A DNA stretch of 25,927 nucleotides. It comes from Thermomucor indicae-seudaticae (Eukaryota > Mucoromycota > Mucoromycetes > Mucorales > Lichtheimiaceae). The translations under genes and the position numbers were made by a program. The notes under the pieces are model-generated. The model worked only from the letters and a program-made list of their open reading frames with translations, was not told the origin of the DNA and made no database searches. Numbering within the stretch: the stretch's first letter is position 1; each line of letters opens with the position of its first letter. The DNA is taken from positions 1-25,927 of the forward strand of contig JSYX01000506.1 in NCBI GenBank assembly GCA_000787465.1, read 5' to 3'. Positions 15,201-25,444 of the stretch are shown here, one piece after another.

Positions 15201-18200
15201 CGTTGAGACCTCTCTGCCGTTTGTCATTCAGCAGGAGGCCGAGCAACCATTCGTGCTAGCTTATACGGGTGGTGTGGATCGTTTTTGCTCTCTATTTCAG
15301 ATAGGACACTCTGGGTAAGCTCTCGCATACGCACATTTGTCTGTCTGAACAGAAAGACTTAGCAGAAAAGATCGCTTTTTCTCAAGAATGGTGATCAAGG
15401 ACTATACGTCTCATGTTAGCCAAACACCCAACTGCGTCCAGGTCGCAGGGCTTCCGGAAGGCAGATACATTTTTCAATTAACAGGCGTGGACCATACAGT
15501 GACTTGTGTCGTCAACAAGGCAAAAAAGACAAGTCAACAGGAGGAAGAGGGTCCATATTGGCTTGGTTTGATACGTGGCCAGCACTTGTACACACAAATG
15601 ACAGGTGCCCCAACATCCCGGCCCCTGACGATAAAGCACTTGGAAATAACGGATACTCAAGTCGCCATCCAACTCGCTCATTGGTCGCCTTCCAACACCA
15701 AGGTTTATGTCACGACAAGTGCGTTTATGCCGCCTGGTTCAAGTTCGATGCATTCCTGGGTCGAGTCTCGAAAGCTTACTTCCCCGCACGAATGGCTCAT
15801 GACGCTTTCTGCACCTTGCACCTTTCTGGAGGGTCGCAAGCTTAGTGAAGAATTCGAATACATCTTGAACAGAGCTGGAGCAGATAAATGGGTGGGCAGT
15901 ACGCTCTCTAAGCCCTCTTTGCTCATATATCCAGAGGTAACTCTGGCGTCTGGGGAGCGAAAGAGAAAGCTCGTGACTTATATATGGTTTTTTATAATTG
16001 TTAGAAACACCGTTCGACAAGAACGAACGAGAGAAAGCTTCAAAATGAACAGGGTTTCAGGAAGAAATTAGCCAAGAAGAGCATGGGCCATCAACCTGAA
16101 GTTTATGCTAATTATCTTTGTGGAAGGCCACCCAACACCGTGGCTGGATGGAATGATATCGGTTTGTTGAATAGCAGAAAAAAGATGTCGTCGCGTGATA
16201 TTGCTTCTAACAGGCATCTACACTCCCTGCAGCCTTCCTTGACCATGACTGTCCTTTGCTATGTCTTACGCCTGATGAACAGGGCCAGGTTATGATTGAC
16301 CGCAGTGCTCTCGGTGATAACGGCAGCATTCTTCAAGTTTTAGTGGTCGGTCATGAAAACCAAGCTGTCGCCAAGACCATGCTGCTGCCAGGAGCATCAT
16401 CTACTACTAACCTGAAGCTAAAAGACTTGCGCCAATCTACTGAAAACGATCCAACCAAGGCCTATATGCAAATCAAATCCATCGTCTGTTTGGAAAAGGA
16501 TCGGGTATTGACCTTGGATGCGGGCCAACACGAATGGGAGACTGTCGGCAGTTTCCAAAAGCTGTTTGATATGATGGCGCTCTTGGTCCATACTACCAAA
16601 GTCGAAGACACTCTGGAGAAATTCAGCTTCCTCAAGGAATGGCCTACGTATTCGCCCACGATGAAACTTGAAAAGCATCATGGCATGGCGTGTCACGAAC
16701 TGAATCTCTGGATTATGCAAAAGGACCCCGCCTTCTTTGAAGAGCATATTTTGCCTTTCGTCAAGGTAACTATCGTTTAAATCTTATTGAATTCTGGATA
16801 TGGACACTCTAAAGCATCTGTTAGTGCAAATTATCCAAGACGTTCATGGATTACTACTTGATCAACGACGAGCCAAAATTGAGAGAATATGCCGATAACC
16901 TGTATCTCTATCGGCAGCTGAGTCCGGGCGAAAAGGCATTGCTCGCCAAAAGGTTGCCTGACATGCGGCTCCTCGTCAGAAAGGCATTCTTGGATGAATA
17001 CAAGGCGGCTGCGGAAAACGTTCTTGATGTAAGCTTTGATACCATTCTTGCAGGCAGTAGCATGAAGGCAGAGCAGCCACCCCCGCCGCCACCACCTGCT
17101 GCCGGGCCTTCCACAGTGGCATTCGGAAGCGCGCAAGCGCGCGCAGCACCTGAAGTCGTTCCTGTGCAACGATTTCAGATGACAGGCACACATAGAAAAA
17201 TGGATACAGCTATGCAAGCAAGGCTTACGGCCTTGGCATATGCCCAACAACAAGCTGCCGCGGTGGGAATGTCCGCAAACAACTTTGGTAAACAAAAGTA
17301 AACAAAAGATAATGAACATGTTGTAAGGCTGAAGTCTTGCAATACCTTTAGGTGGACCTGTTGAGGATGTCGAGGAGGGAGAGCGAGAGCAGGCAGAAGA
17401 AGACTTACGAGAAGCACTAAAACAACGACAAGTCAAGGTGCCGTACGAATTCATCAAGCCGACCAGCGAATGGGCAGAGAAAACGTACTATGACACGGGC
17501 GATGACAAAGGACGCACCACCATCAACCAGTTTTGGATTGACTATCTTGATACAGAAAGCCCATTTTTAACTGGGGTAAGCGGGTCTATATATGATTGGA
17601 AAGCATTTACTGAAAAGCCGTAAATTAGAACTTTATCTACGCTACAAGCAGCTTCACCGAAGTCATGTTTGCGCTGGCACTGCTGGATGTACCTTTACAG
17701 TCTGACGTGGACTCTGGGTTAGAAACCATTGCTGCTGACGGTAAAATAGCACTGGCTGCCAAATCTCCTTGCTTGGTATTCTATCGCGCGTTGAAGGCAA
17801 GTCGACAGTCGATTTACTGCATCCAATAGGGCGTACTAACATTGGGGAATAAAGCAAGTGGTTGAGGACCCTCCTGCGAATCCGTATATCCTGATCGGCC
17901 AAGGTTTCTTTGCAAAAGAAGACCAAGCTGAAGACGAATACAACATGGTTGATCCGGGTGACCTACGCTCTGGCACAGAATACGGATGGCATTTGGCTAT
18001 CAGCAGTAAGTAGTATTTGCTTGTTGGCTTTTCGCTGCGTCCCCTTCCACGCTTTTAACCCATGAAATTTTAAGATGTTTCACCCAAGAGTTGCACTGTG
18101 GAGGTCACGCTTCAAATGCCTACCGGATCCATTCCTACCGGTCCATCTCCGTTTTATTGCGATATGCGCGTTATCAAGATTGAACCTTATTCGACATGGC

Positions 18201-19893
18201 GCCAAGTGGTTGGCAGTTTCTACTTTCCAAAGGCTGGCGATGAATACATTCATTATCCAGTAACAGTGTCTCGTGCATCCACATTGCTTGCGCAGACCCA
18301 GCCTCTTTCTTTACGTGTCCTAGATCCATCCAGCATCACCTCTACTGGTGCGACCACGACCACATCCTCCTCCTCTTGGACGACCTTGGCGAGCCATGGC
18401 TCGGACGACGAAGTGATTAGCTTTCTCGAGCAAGCGCCTCTAACCAAGACACCACTGAACCTAATCACTTGGCGCATGGTCCGCGCCGATTTTGCTCAAA
18501 GAGTACTAAGTACCCTCCGAAAGCGACGATTCTACACCATAGAACTTTGGCAGTATGGCTTGCACCACCAGCTCACGGATGCCGTTCGAGAATTGCTCGA
18601 GAACGAGACTACGTTGCTGAAACGGTGCGGAATCGTCTTTGAGTCACCCTTGGTGACGACTCGTCCATTGGACTTGGGGGCTTTGAAGATCCTGGATTAT
18701 TATCCACTAGTCAAAGCACGAGGTAAAAAAGAGAGAGAAATCCGCACATATTATGTGACACTTCCTCACTTCTTTGCACAGCGCACGCCCTGGGATCCAA
18801 ACACGAGATATTAAACAAGCAGTTCTACGAACAATACAATACATTCCTTGAGTATCTGACCCAGAAACCTGTGCCGAGCGGTGAAGACTTGCTGATGCTT
18901 ACGATCTATCTCGTGCTGCAAGATCGTATCGGCGAAGCGCATGCGGCTTATAAACGACTGTCTTGGTCTTCTTCCAAGGTCACGGCGAAAACACAAATGG
19001 ACTATCTTGGTGCCTATCTGCAGACACGCCTGCGTGTGGAGGATATCGATGCCAGGACGCTGGATCTGAGTTCGCTCCGTGCGCTAGCAGAGAAGTACCA
19101 AAATCACAGTGTCAAAGAGTGGCGCGACAGGTTTGGAGAACTCCAAGATTTGGTGGATCAAGTCGAACAGGGCCGTCGGATACTGCCTTCTTCTCTGACT
19201 TCTCACGATCCTGTTCTGGACTTTGACGTCGCAGAGGAGGAGGAGGATGGCGTTGGTACCGTGGTGCTTCGGTATGCCAATGTTTCTCAGGTCCAGATTC
19301 GATACTACAAGGTGAATGCCGAGGTCATGTTCTCGACGAGTCCGTTTATGCATCGATTCAATGGCAAAGATGATACTGGATGGGTCAAACCGTTCATGGT
19401 TACTGAGCATACTTTACCTGCTTCTTCCTTGGACAACGAAGAAGAAGACTTTGAAATGATTGGTGTGGGTTCTTTGCGGACACAGACAGCCAGGATCAAG
19501 ATGCCAGTGGAACTGGCTCACGCCAACGTGATGGTACAAGTGATCGGCGGCGAATTGCGTCGACGCAAGGCTCACTTTGCGCACGAGCTCATGGTACACT
19601 TTGTCGAGTCGCAGGGCGTGGTGCGCGTCGCAAACAAGAAGACCAAGCGGCCTGTGGCAGGTGCCTACGTCAAGGTGTATGCGAAGTTCACGCCCAGCCG
19701 CGGAGACGGCGTCAAGTTTTGGAAAGATGGGTACACGGGACTCAATGGCGTGTTTGACTACGTGAGCGTGACGGAAGGCGCGCTGGTCAAAACAGGCAAG
19801 GAGACTCTGGAGCAAATCGAAAAGTTTAGTCTGCTCATAGCTAGCTCGTCGTATGGTTCTGTGGTGGAAGAAGTCTTTCCTCCCGTTTGCTAA
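12271..19893 (+). CDS. Giant intracellular alpha-2-macroglobulin-like (MG-domain) protein, function unknown, 17 exons
   Basis: Exons: 12271-13250, 13316-13349, 13414-14037, 14096-14215, 14272-14460, 14517-14724, 14772-14954, 15020-15314, 15363-15936, 16005-16161, 16233-16765, 16825-17287, 17352-17575, 17629-17796, 17855-18005, 18075-18722, 18782-19893. They sum to 6663 bases, that is 2220 residues. ATG 12271 is chosen because upstream codons look non-coding. There is no signal peptide or membrane segment. Residues 1-330 are helical. From about 400 to 1070 come beta-rich repeats like macroglobulin domains, with GRGAWVIDFVGG at 525-536 and HLGPLEHISAI in exon 8. A proline run lies at about 1385-1394. 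A helical part (about 1720-1960) holds ARAHALGSKHEILN, and a final beta-sandwich (about 2095-2205) holds WKDGYTGLNGVFDY. I recall similar blocks in uncharacterised planctomycete and protist proteins; no thioester CGEQ motif is seen. The junctions around 15253-15362 and 16162-16232 have alternatives. The function is unknown. Confidence 0.75.
17797..17854 (+). other. GC-AG intron (intron 14 of the giant gene)
   Basis: The exon ends TTG AAG and the intron begins GCAAGT, the usual context for a GC donor. A perfect TACTAAC branch site lies at 17834-17840 and the acceptor AAAG is at 17851-17854. The nearest GT (17800) would break the frame, whereas the GC donor joins ALK to QVVEDPPANPY in frame. 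Confidence 0.65.
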
Positions 19894-20709
19894 TTGATTA
19901 CATCAGTCAAGGATGAAATATATATTTGTACAATAACCGTGTTCCTGGATGATGGTTACGTTGTCTCCACGTATCTACGTACGGTATAAATCCTGTCGTA
20001 CCTGTCAAGCGGGCTGTGCAGTTTATGACAAGACGAGATTCTCATCCCGTAAACCCTTCACGCGCTTTGGCTCAATCAAAATACATCGCTCGTCATTTGC
20101 TGCAGAAGTTAACGATAAGGAAGACGTCGGCTTTTATGGAAAACGAACGGAGTCGGGAGGTGCTAGGTCGCTTGTAATGTCCGATAAAAAGCAGCTTTGT
20201 TGCAGGTGATGGCTTCGTTCGCCAAACCCTCTAACCTATTATCGAATGATATGGATAGTAAACCAGCAACGCTGATCAGGTTTATTGCTATTGTGTTCGA
20301 AATGGGAAAACAGCCTCATCATGAAAAATCGCTTGTGTTACGCGAAACCGAATAAACTGTTTCCCGTACAGGGCGACACAGAAGCGTTGGAAGCTCGGGA
20401 AACCTCTTCCTTTTCTTACAATCAAACTGCGCACTTTAAGTAAAGTGGAAAGCAAGAATGCATAAAGGAAGAAGCTGACACACATATACAAGATTCGCAA
20501 AGGTGTCTCGGGGGCTTGTCGAGTCCATCCTTCGCTTTGCTCCTAAGGATACTCGTCGAGATCAACAAGAGGGCATGGAACAGACATGGATCAGATACAC
20601 AAAATAACACGTTCTGCAATCAGATAAACATTTTGCACAGAGTATAAAAGCTGTTTTCTTTCTCGCGCGTCCTGTTTTACTTCACTTCAGTTCCATAAAC
20701 TCTGACACA
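19894..20709. other. Intergenic region and promoter of the MFS gene
   Basis: This 816-bp stretch holds only short open frames of non-coding character on both strands, with no splice pattern that joins them. The left part should contain the 3' UTR of the giant gene and the right part the promoter of the MFS gene (TATA box at 20643). I see no RNA gene or repeat. Confidence 0.5.
20643..20650 (+). promoter_or_regulatory. TATA box of the MFS transporter gene
   Basis: TATAAAAG lies 60 bp before ATG 20710 and is followed by a pyrimidine-rich stretch (TTTTCTTTCTC), a normal fungal core-promoter layout. It is the clearest TATA box in the window. Confidence 0.6.
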
Positions 20710-22485
20710 ATGAATTCGTTAAAGGGTGAAAAGGCAGCTGTGTCAGTGGTTGAGGAATCGGTGGAAGATGAGAACAAGACAGGACTTCACGAGAGTGATG
20801 CTGCGCTGGCGAACGCACCATGGCAATACAAAGCAATTGCGTTATTGACAGCCCTCATGTTACCAGGTAAAGCATGCTCCGTGTCACGGAGAAGCTCGTT
20901 TGTCTGATCTGGTTCACTTGCTACTAGTTGGATCTCATTTTTCCGGCGCTGCATTGGGCGCCATGAAAGTGTTTATTAAAGAGGTAAAACAGTACAGTTT
21001 GACATACGAGGGAAGAGAGCTAATCTTTCTGAAAAAGAATCTAGGCATTGATAATACACGATATGGCGTCTTGTCATCATCCGTGTCCATCATCAACACC
21101 ATCTTTCCAATCTTGGGTGGTTTCTTTATCGACGTGTTTGGGACTGTTTGGGGAACTCTGGTGATCAACGGCATGATTTTGCTGGGCAGCTTATTGACCG
21201 CGGTCGCTGCACACATTGGCTCGTTTGCACTGATGGTCGTTGCCCAGGTCGTGTTCGGCATCGGGAGCGGCTTGATTGTGACAATGCAGGAATCACTGCT
21301 CTCCAAATGGTTTCGTACAAAGTATCTCGCGCTGGCCATTGGCATGCAGCTGTCCATCAGCCGTCTAGCGACTTTTTTGGGTACGCTGGTCACGAATCCG
21401 ATCGCGGCACGCATGAACGACTGGGTTTGGGCGTTCTGGCTTGCTTTGATCTTGTGCGGCTTCTCGGTCCTCATGAACCTCGTGTATGCTTTGATTCTGC
21501 ACCATCTTCAGGGCGCCGTCATGACTCGAACCGAGGTGCTCCGAATCAAGGCCAAAAAGACGGTCCATGTGCGCTCCTTGCTCAAGTTCCCAGGCTACTT
21601 TTGGCATATCATTCTGATTGAATTCGTCTATGCCGCTGTCTGGTCTGTTCACCAGTCTGTGGCCACCGAACTTGTCAAGATTCACTTTGGAACCACGCAA
21701 ATCTTGGCTGCTTACAAGGCCAGTGTTTCCCAAACAGTGCCTATCGTTGCCACGCCCGTTCTCGGCTTCATCATGGACTTTTTCGGACACCGCATCTTGA
21801 TCTGTAAGAAGCTTCTTCTTTTTGTTCCTAAGCTGGAAGTACTAAGCAAAGGAGCATGATACATAGTGACTTTGTCTGCCGTCTTCTTCATCATCAGCTG
21901 TGGTCTGCTTGGCTGGACACTGGTGGAACCCATTGTGGGCATGATTCTATACAGTTTCTCACTTGCCTTTGGACCTATCACCATGATCACTTCGATTGGC
22001 ATGATTCTGCCCTCTGACTATATCGGCACTGGTCTCGGTCTCTTTAAAGCCTCCAACAACATTGGAACTTCCATTCTCGAAATTGTTGTTGGTCTTGTCC
22101 AAGATAATACAGAGAACGAGAAATACACAGGTTTGTTTTCCCTGCTCCTTTTTTCCTTTTGTCATGTAATAGTAACGGATGAATAGGTGTTATGACCGTT
22201 TTTATCGTTCTCGGGAGTCTTGGATTCCTGCTGATCGTGGCTCTCTGGTTCACTCAACACATTTTTCTCAAGGACCTCCTCGAAGTCGGTCGCAAGAAGC
22301 GCGAAGAGAGAATGCAAAAAATCAACGACAAGGAGCTGTTTCTCATCAAGCAAGGCCTCGACTCGTACCACAACACGACCACAACCCGGCTCAATTATTG
22401 CTATATCGGCGTTTACCTCTTCTTTGGCATTGCAGCTTGGGTCTTGTTCTTTGTCTTTGCAGCTACCGGCGGTGTGGCAATTTAG
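20710..22485 (+). CDS. Major facilitator superfamily transporter, MFSD1-like
   Basis: Exons: 20710-20866, 20928-20983, 21038-21803, 21867-22130 and 22187-22485. They sum to 1542 bases, that is 513 residues, the usual MFS size. A charged N-tail of about 38 residues is followed by about twelve hydrophobic segments. Family marks are NTRYGVLSSSVSIINTIFPI followed by LGGFFIDVFG (TM2 with the A-motif-like loop), and KWFRTKYLALAIGMQLSISR in the TM4-5 region. Both match the pattern I know from MFSD1, a lysosomal dipeptide carrier in animals, and from related fungal carriers. Between the last helices lies a charged loop (GRKKREERMQKINDKEL). Vacuolar or endosomal location and a peptide-like substrate are inferred by analogy only. 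The 54-bp intron 20984-21037 has no in-frame stop and could be retained. The gene converges on the SH3/RA gene, 160 bp away. Confidence 0.85.
20984..21037 (+). other. Frame-neutral, stop-free 54-bp intron in the MFS gene
   Basis: GTAAAA begins and AAAAAG ends a 54-bp segment. Removing it joins KVFIKE to NLGIDNTRYG, which matches the expected TM1-TM2 loop. Retaining it adds 18 residues (starting VKQYSLTYEG) without a stop. I prefer splicing, because the joined loop fits the family better. Confidence 0.6.
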
Positions 22486-22645
22486 AAAAAACTCGCTTAG
22501 AGTACCATCATAACAATAATATATATATGATTTTAATAATTTATAGAGCTGTTCAGAGACGAGAGGATATACATATATAAAGGAACACGTGCTGATTTTT
22601 ACATGGTGCAATGAACGAGGGGGGGATTGAGGTTGAGAAGATGCT

Positions 22646-25444
22646 TCAGAATGCATGAGCCGCAATGATTCTTTGAAACTCTTTTTCCAAATCATCAAGA
22701 CTGGATATCTGTTCATTGGACGAATCACTCGTCAGGACGAGAGAGGGTGCACCAGTTTGACTGACACTGCTATTTACTTTGGGTGGCATTTTGCGTGGTA
22801 TCTTGTGATGCGAATCGAGATAGGATTTGCCGTAGCTGGCCAACGCCACTAGATCTCCCTCAGTCACCTTGACCAGTTGACTGACCGGTTTAGAGGACGA
22901 CCCTTCTTTCTCCAGGACCTTTTGTGCAACCAACTTCAGCTTGCCTGTCTCGACGTGGGCTAGCAATGAGTACTGCGTTTGATTCTTGGACAGAGGTCGA
23001 CTATTGAGGACTCCGCTGGGCATCATGATATCCACGCCGCCGTCCGAATTACGCGATACAGCCATGGTTACTGTCGCCTTGTCCTTGTGTTGTTCTTGCC
23101 GGCCAAGGGCATGCAGTGCAGCATCAACCCGCTGCAGAATATCTTGGGTACGGCTATCCATATTCAAGACTGAAACCGGAATTCGACAGCCTCGTAAATC
23201 ATTGTCGCTCCCACTCACTGATTTGTTGTTGTTGCTGCTGCTGCCTTCAGGCGCAACCTTACTTGTATATGATCGGGGACTGTCCACGCGCCCCGAAGAC
23301 GACCCATTGCTCATCTTGCGCAGGACAAACAGTTTCTCGCCAGCGTCTCCGGTATCGTCATGCAGTATTTCGATAAGCTTGCTGGATGGCGATAATAATT
23401 TCTCTGTGGCACATTCTGAATGAACCAAGGGAACAGATATAACGCGCATCCTTTTGCTCTTGCCCTCACCTGAGTGGGTTGCTAGCGCTAATCGGTAATG
23501 TGCACCATGTGGCACAATGTGGAACTTCTCCAGTGCGATCTCGGTCACTTCACCGATGGACGCCGTTGCTGACACGGCTACCAGTTTGTCGATCCGCTCT
23601 CTCGATGCATCTTTTGCCTTCTTCAGTCGCAAGTTTTTCGCTGAAAATGCCGATGATCGAGTCTGATTGGGCGTGGTATCGGTATACAAGGATATCTTGA
23701 TGCACACTTGTCCGTTGCGCTCGTTTACACGTCGAATGCGTTTATGCAAGTAAAATCGAATGACTGTATCTTCTCCGAAAGGAGTCTTGTTGGATCGTCT
23801 TTTCCTGGGAGGTCTGGACACATTGATTTTGACGTTCTGCATCTGTTGTGTTATCTGCTTGATGTTGTTTAATGATGGCATAGGTGTAGTGAGATGGGCG
23901 GTGAGAGTCTGGAAGATGGCCAAAGGTCGATCCTGCGGTGCCAACGTTATCTCATCTGCAGATTAATTGCTTGTTAAGCATTTGTATACAGACCAACGAA
24001 GGTTCTATTTGTACAACATACCTCCATTCATGGCTTTTACAGTGAGGTAGTACTCAACGCCGCTGCCCTGTGTGGGCGTGATGGAACGTAACGACCGGCC
24101 AGCAGTCTTACCCTCAATCTGTGCAATATGGAATCGCTCCATGGCTTGAACTAACAGCTGCTCAGCGCTCGTGTGTTCATTGACCAGCAAGGAGTGGTAC
24201 GTGGCTCTGACGTTGATGTTGCCAGCGAAGACTCGGAGCACCGTAAGCTGAGAATCGGCACTCTGGATGGGCGTTCTATCTTCCGACGTTACGGAAGAAG
24301 CCAGGGATGTTATGGACCTTGAGTCTGCATCATCTGAAACACGTGCATTGTTGCCCTTGGCGTTCTCCTTCTTGCTGCTTCGAGAAAATATCCGCCAGAA
24401 GGGACCGCTACTCGTACCAGAAAGTCGTTTATCGATGGTGCTATTGTTACTGCTGGGCAGTGCTGCAGCAGTGACACGCATTTCTGGCTCCTGATGTGAA
24501 GCACGATCCTGCAGCAGATGATTCGGGGGTCGAACTCCGCCAGAATTGTTCCTCTGCCGCCGTTCCTCCTCGTCTTGGTCTTCTCCGATGCCTTCTCCAT
24601 CCTCTAACGTTGTGTCTTCTTCATAATCATCATCGTCATCCTCGGCCATTTCTTCTTTCCATTCCTCATAGGCTTCTCCGACTTCGTCCTCATCATCATC
24701 TCCCGTCAGAATGATCTGTACTTGAACGCTGAGCTCTTTGCCCATCGTCACTCGTCGGGTGCGACCAGTACCATGCGCTTGGGATGATTTAGGGATGTAA
24801 TGCACAGCTGTATCCGCGGAGGTCATCTATTGAAAACAAGTGAATAATCTTTCCATTTCTGTTTCTTCATGCATCCTGTAAACAAACCTCTGCATTTCGA
24901 TGCTTATTTAATCTTGCCAAGCGTTCAAAAGGAGTCTGAAATAAGGCGCAATGTTATTCAAATGATGCCAGAAAAGAAAGAGTGAACTGAAATCTCTTGC
25001 CTCTATATTTTCAGCAGGTATGTAACCGACTTCTGAGGTCTTTAGCACACTGACTAGCCACCAGTATGAATTACTATCATCCAACAGCGTCAATGCATCG
25101 CCTTTGACCACGGATGCTTGGCCTTCCACAGTAGCGACAAATGTATGCAGCGCGTAAACAAGGTCAAAATTGATATTTTCGTCCGGAATACTCGGTGACG
25201 ATGTGAATGTCGAGTCATCGTCTTCATCGAGTTCGTCGTCATCGTCTTCTTCCTCTTCCTCTTCTTCTTCCTCTTCCTCTTCCTCCTCCTCTTCTTCTTC
25301 TTCGTCTTCTTCATAAAGAGTGTGGGCACGATTTTGCTGTTTCAAACTTGATTCATCCTGTTTTCCGACAGATGAAGTCCATGGCAAAGACCGTGATGCG
25401 TAAGGCCGATTGACTTGGGTATCCACTACCAGCTGTCTCGTCAT
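22646..25444 (-). CDS. SH3 and double Ras-association (RA) domain protein, likely polarity or small-GTPase scaffold
   Basis: Exons on the minus strand: 25444-25001, 24935-24888, 24826-24022 and 23955-22646. They sum to 2607 bases, that is 868 residues. Order: a short N-tail; an acidic tract (residues 45-77, including a long run of Glu); an SH3 domain (about 93-148, with the WW pair in DDSNSYWWLV and ending GYIPAENIE); the conserved follow-on TPFERLARLNKHRN; a Ser-rich linker with an acidic patch (about 205-255); a first RA domain (about 356-455, starting LTVLRVFAGNINVRATY); a second RA-like domain (about 495-646, RIDKLVAVSATASIGEVTEI); and a Ser-rich tail. SH3 domains with YWWLV...EVGYIPAENIE are known from fungal polarity proteins such as Bud14/Tea4 relatives, and RA domains bind GTP-loaded Ras-like proteins. 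A cortical scaffold role is inferred. Intron 1 appears to be GC-AG. Confidence 0.82.
24936..25000 (-). other. GC-AG intron (intron 1 of the SH3/RA gene)
   Basis: On the minus strand the exon ends AAT ATA GAG and the intron begins GCAAGA, ending TTTCAG at 24936. Splicing joins PAENIE to TPFERLARLNKHRN, the conserved continuation of this SH3 type as I recall it. No GT donor nearby gives this join; reading on gives an unrelated hydrophobic tail ending at 24908. Confidence 0.65.
25241..25312 (-). repeat. GAA/GAG microsatellite encoding a poly-Glu tract
   Basis: The plus strand shows an almost uninterrupted run of CTT/CTC triplets. On the minus strand it encodes the Glu-rich part of the acidic tract before the SH3 domain. 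Such triplet runs change length easily, so the tract is probably polymorphic between strains. Opposite-strand ORFs made of Leu/Pro or Lys/Arg runs here are by-products of the repeat. Confidence 0.8.

Noticed and set aside
20288..20500. Small minus-strand ORF with a hydrophobic start between the giant gene and the MFS gene
   Set aside because: It has no family resemblance, no promoter, and is within chance expectation for an intergenic region of this size.
21148..21621. 157-codon plus-strand ORF inside the MFS gene
   Set aside because: It is an out-of-frame shadow of exon 3, which encodes clear membrane helices and MFSD1-type motifs.
25090..25329. Lys/Arg-rich ORF in the triplet repeat
   Set aside because: It is an out-of-frame reading of the GAA/GAG tract on the same strand as the true exon.
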